This document shows positions 6,454 through 7,766 of a DNA stretch of 7,766 nt, in pieces. Where the stretch lies: the NCBI GenBank assembly GCA_003455605.1, contig DMQR01000052.1:1-7766 (forward strand), given 5' to 3'. Origin of the DNA: Cryomorphaceae bacterium. Its GTDB lineage: Bacteria; Bacteroidota; Bacteroidia; Flavobacteriales; Schleiferiaceae. Position 1 is the first letter of the stretch. Each line of letters begins with the position of its first letter. Under the pieces are notes generated by a model. The model worked only from the letters and a program-made list of their open reading frames with translations. It did not search any database and had not been told where the DNA came from. A program made the translations under genes and the position numbers.

Positions 6454-7492
6454 CAACGCAGGCTTCAATGTTTTAGGATTAATGAGCGGCACTTCCCTCG
6501 ACGGAATGGATGCCGCTTTGGTCGCTTTTAACTCAGAAGATTCAAGGGATTGGAAGTTGCTTTGGGTCCAATTCTATTCCTACCCTAGAGCGCTAAAAGA
6601 ATTGGCCCAACAAACCTATGAGCAAGGCGAAAAATCGCCTGCCTTCGACCAAGCCTTTGCCGAATGGACCATAGCGTGTGTCCGTTCGTTTTCTCAAGAA
6701 CACGATTACGACATTCACCTCATCGGGCATCACGGCCAAACTGTGTTTCACAATCCACCCAATAAATTCACCTACCAAGCAGGCTGTCTACCTGCTATTG
6801 CGGAGGATTTGGGCATACCTATAGTGACAAATTTCCGGGTGCAGGATGTGCTTTTGGGCGGACAAGGTGCCCCATTGGTTCCCATGGGGGATCATCTGAT
6901 GTTTGGGGAATATGAATGTTGTCTGAATATTGGTGGATTTGCGAATTATTCCTTTGGTAAACCCCTTCTTTCTGACGGAATAGCTGAGGCTAGGGATATC
7001 TGTCCGGTCAATGCGGTACTCAATAGGCAGGCGGAAATTTTAGGATATACTTACGATGCTGGTGGGGAAATTGCAGCTTCTGGAACTGTATTCGAGGATA
7101 AAGTCAAAATTCTTGTTGAAGCTATCCAAAGTACAGAGGAGAGTTTGGGGTACGAGTGGATAGATAATAACATAAGCCCAATTCTAGAGGGGCTCTCCCC
7201 GATGGATGCATTGGCTACCTATACTGAGGTGGTAGCGAGGGCCGTTGCAGAGAGAATTGGGCCCAGAAAAACCTTAGTCACCGGAGGAGGTGCCAAAAAC
7301 AATCACCTCATTTCGCAAATAGCTAGCTTCGGCAGCCATCTTGTCGTACCTAGGGAGTGGATCATCGATTACAAAGAGGCCATAATATTCGCCTTATTGG
7401 CCGCAGAAAGATTTAGAGGACGTCCCAATGTTTTGGGCCATACCACAGGCAGTGTATTATCACACAGCTCGGGCAGTATTTTCTATCCTTGA
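6449..7492 (+). CDS. anmK: Anhydro-N-acetylmuramic acid kinase AnmK
   Basis: AnmK opens and phosphorylates 1,6-anhydro-MurNAc, released during peptidoglycan turnover, to MurNAc-6-phosphate in the cytoplasm. The 347 residues show the ATP-binding GLMSGTSLDGMDAAL (10-24), IGHHGQTVFHNP (92-103), the family signature VQDVLLGGQGAPLVPMGD (131-148), LNIGGFAN (159-166), ARDICPVNAVLN (181-192) with Asp183 at the place of the catalytic Asp182 of E. coli AnmK, TGGGAKNNHLI (278-288) and YKEAIIFALLA (308-318). The E. coli-type 'DTGPGN' appears here as DICPVN, a form I associate with Bacteroidota. The protein is slightly shorter than the roughly 370-residue proteobacterial enzyme but complete. The next gene starts 35 bp downstream on the same strand, so the two may be co-transcribed. 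With murF nearby, the window holds both a synthesis and a recycling step of the cell wall. Confidence 0.94.
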   Translation: MYNAGFNVLGLMSGTSLDGMDAALVAFNSEDSRDWKLLWVQFYSYPRALKELAQQTYEQGEKSPAFDQAFAEWTIACVRSFSQEHDYDIHLIGHHGQTVFHNPPNKFTYQAGCLPAIAEDLGIPIVTNFRVQDVLLGGQGAPLVPMGDHLMFGEYECCLNIGGFANYSFGKPLLSDGIAEARDICPVNAVLNRQAEILGYTYDAGGEIAASGTVFEDKVKILVEAIQSTEESLGYEWIDNNISPILEGLSPMDALATYTEVVARAVAERIGPRKTLVTGGGAKNNHLISQIASFGSHLVVPREWIIDYKEAIIFALLAAERFRGRPNVLGHTTGSVLSHSSGSIFYP

Positions 7493-7527
7493 AACGCTAT
7501 CTTTAGGCTCCCTTAAACAGAGCACAC

Positions 7528-7766
7528 ATGAAAGAGCAACTGCGCGCATTTGAAGAGCGCCCCGCAGAGATTGTATTTCACTGGCACGATTCTAAAACTG
7601 AAGCAAAAGGCTGGGTCGTCATCAGTAGCCTACGCGGCGGTGCCGCAGGTGGCGGAACCCGCATGAGACCTGGACTCACAGAAGATGAGGTCCTATCGCT
7701 AGCAAAGACCATGGAAATCAAATTTACCATTGCAGGACCGGCTATTGGCGGTGCCAAGAGTGGTAT
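7528..7766 (+). CDS. Glu/Leu/Phe/Val-type amino acid dehydrogenase, N-terminal part (cut by right edge)
   Basis: Seventy-nine complete codons are present from the ATG at 7528; the gene runs off the right edge. The segment LRGGAAGGGTRMRPGLTEDE (35-54) followed by SLAKTMEIKFTIAGPAIGGAKSG (57-79) is the dimerisation and substrate-binding start of the Glu/Leu/Phe/Val dehydrogenase superfamily, NAD(P)-dependent enzymes that convert an L-amino acid to its 2-oxoacid plus ammonia. Lys65 and Lys77 match the two conserved active-site lysines (K68 and K80 in Bacillus leucine dehydrogenases). The NAD-binding half lies outside the window, so neither substrate nor cofactor can be assigned. The 35-bp gap after anmK holds no terminator, which fits co-transcription. 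Confidence 0.9.
   Translation, partial: MKEQLRAFEERPAEIVFHWHDSKTEAKGWVVISSLRGGAAGGGTRMRPGLTEDEVLSLAKTMEIKFTIAGPAIGGAKSG

Noticed and set aside
5711..6778. Open frames opposite the acyl-CoA dehydrogenase (5711-5977, 5884-6072, 6014-6214) and anmK (6593-6778)
   Set aside because: All are antisense to highly conserved catalytic regions and have no supporting signal of their own.
7493..7527. Imperfect TTTAGG...CCTTAAA inverted repeat between anmK and the amino acid dehydrogenase
   Set aside because: The arms do not pair cleanly, there is no T tract, and the gap is short; it is not a credible terminator or operator.

Overview
The window looks like a chromosomal housekeeping and secretion region of a Bacteroidota bacterium, most likely a marine-type member of Flavobacteriales or a relative. 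The case rests on three type IX secretion system (T9SS) genes found only in that phylum (porU, a porP/sprF-family gene and gldJ), on start codons without Shine-Dalgarno sequences, and on a few TAnnTTTG-like -7 boxes. Base composition by eye is moderate, and nothing points to recent transfer. I cannot name the genus.

Layout. Positions 1-1194 (minus strand) hold the N-terminal 398 codons of a PorU-like T9SS sortase, starting at a GTG and running off the left edge. It is easy to miss because it has neither an ATG start nor a stop inside the window. A 125-bp divergent control region (1195-1319) separates it from a plus-strand pair: a PorP/SprF-family outer-membrane protein (1320-2306) and the lipoprotein gldJ (2329-3912), which ends at a strong intrinsic terminator (3932-3960). 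murF follows (3997-5271). Its stop codon directly abuts the stop codon of a convergent acyl-CoA dehydrogenase gene (5272-6417, minus strand). The apparent terminator of that gene lies inside the murF coding sequence (5189-5211, a UUCG-tetraloop hairpin with a U tract on the minus strand). A 31-bp gap separates the dehydrogenase from divergent anmK (6449-7492), followed by the start of a Glu/Leu/Phe/Val-type dehydrogenase (7528-edge).

How the genes work together. PorU, the PorP/SprF protein and GldJ belong to the machinery that exports and attaches CTD-bearing proteins at the outer membrane, and GldJ also serves gliding. murF makes the UDP-MurNAc-pentapeptide precursor and anmK recycles anhydro-MurNAc, so two cell-wall steps flank the fatty-acid or branched-chain-acid dehydrogenase. 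All genes appear intact except where the window cuts them. I found no RNA gene, CRISPR array, insertion sequence or convincing repeat. No stretch longer than 300 bp lacks a gene, and I do not see an undescribed system. The most unusual points are the terminator nested inside murF, the GldJ pseudoenzyme fold, and a PorP/SprF gene paired with gldJ instead of an adhesin gene.
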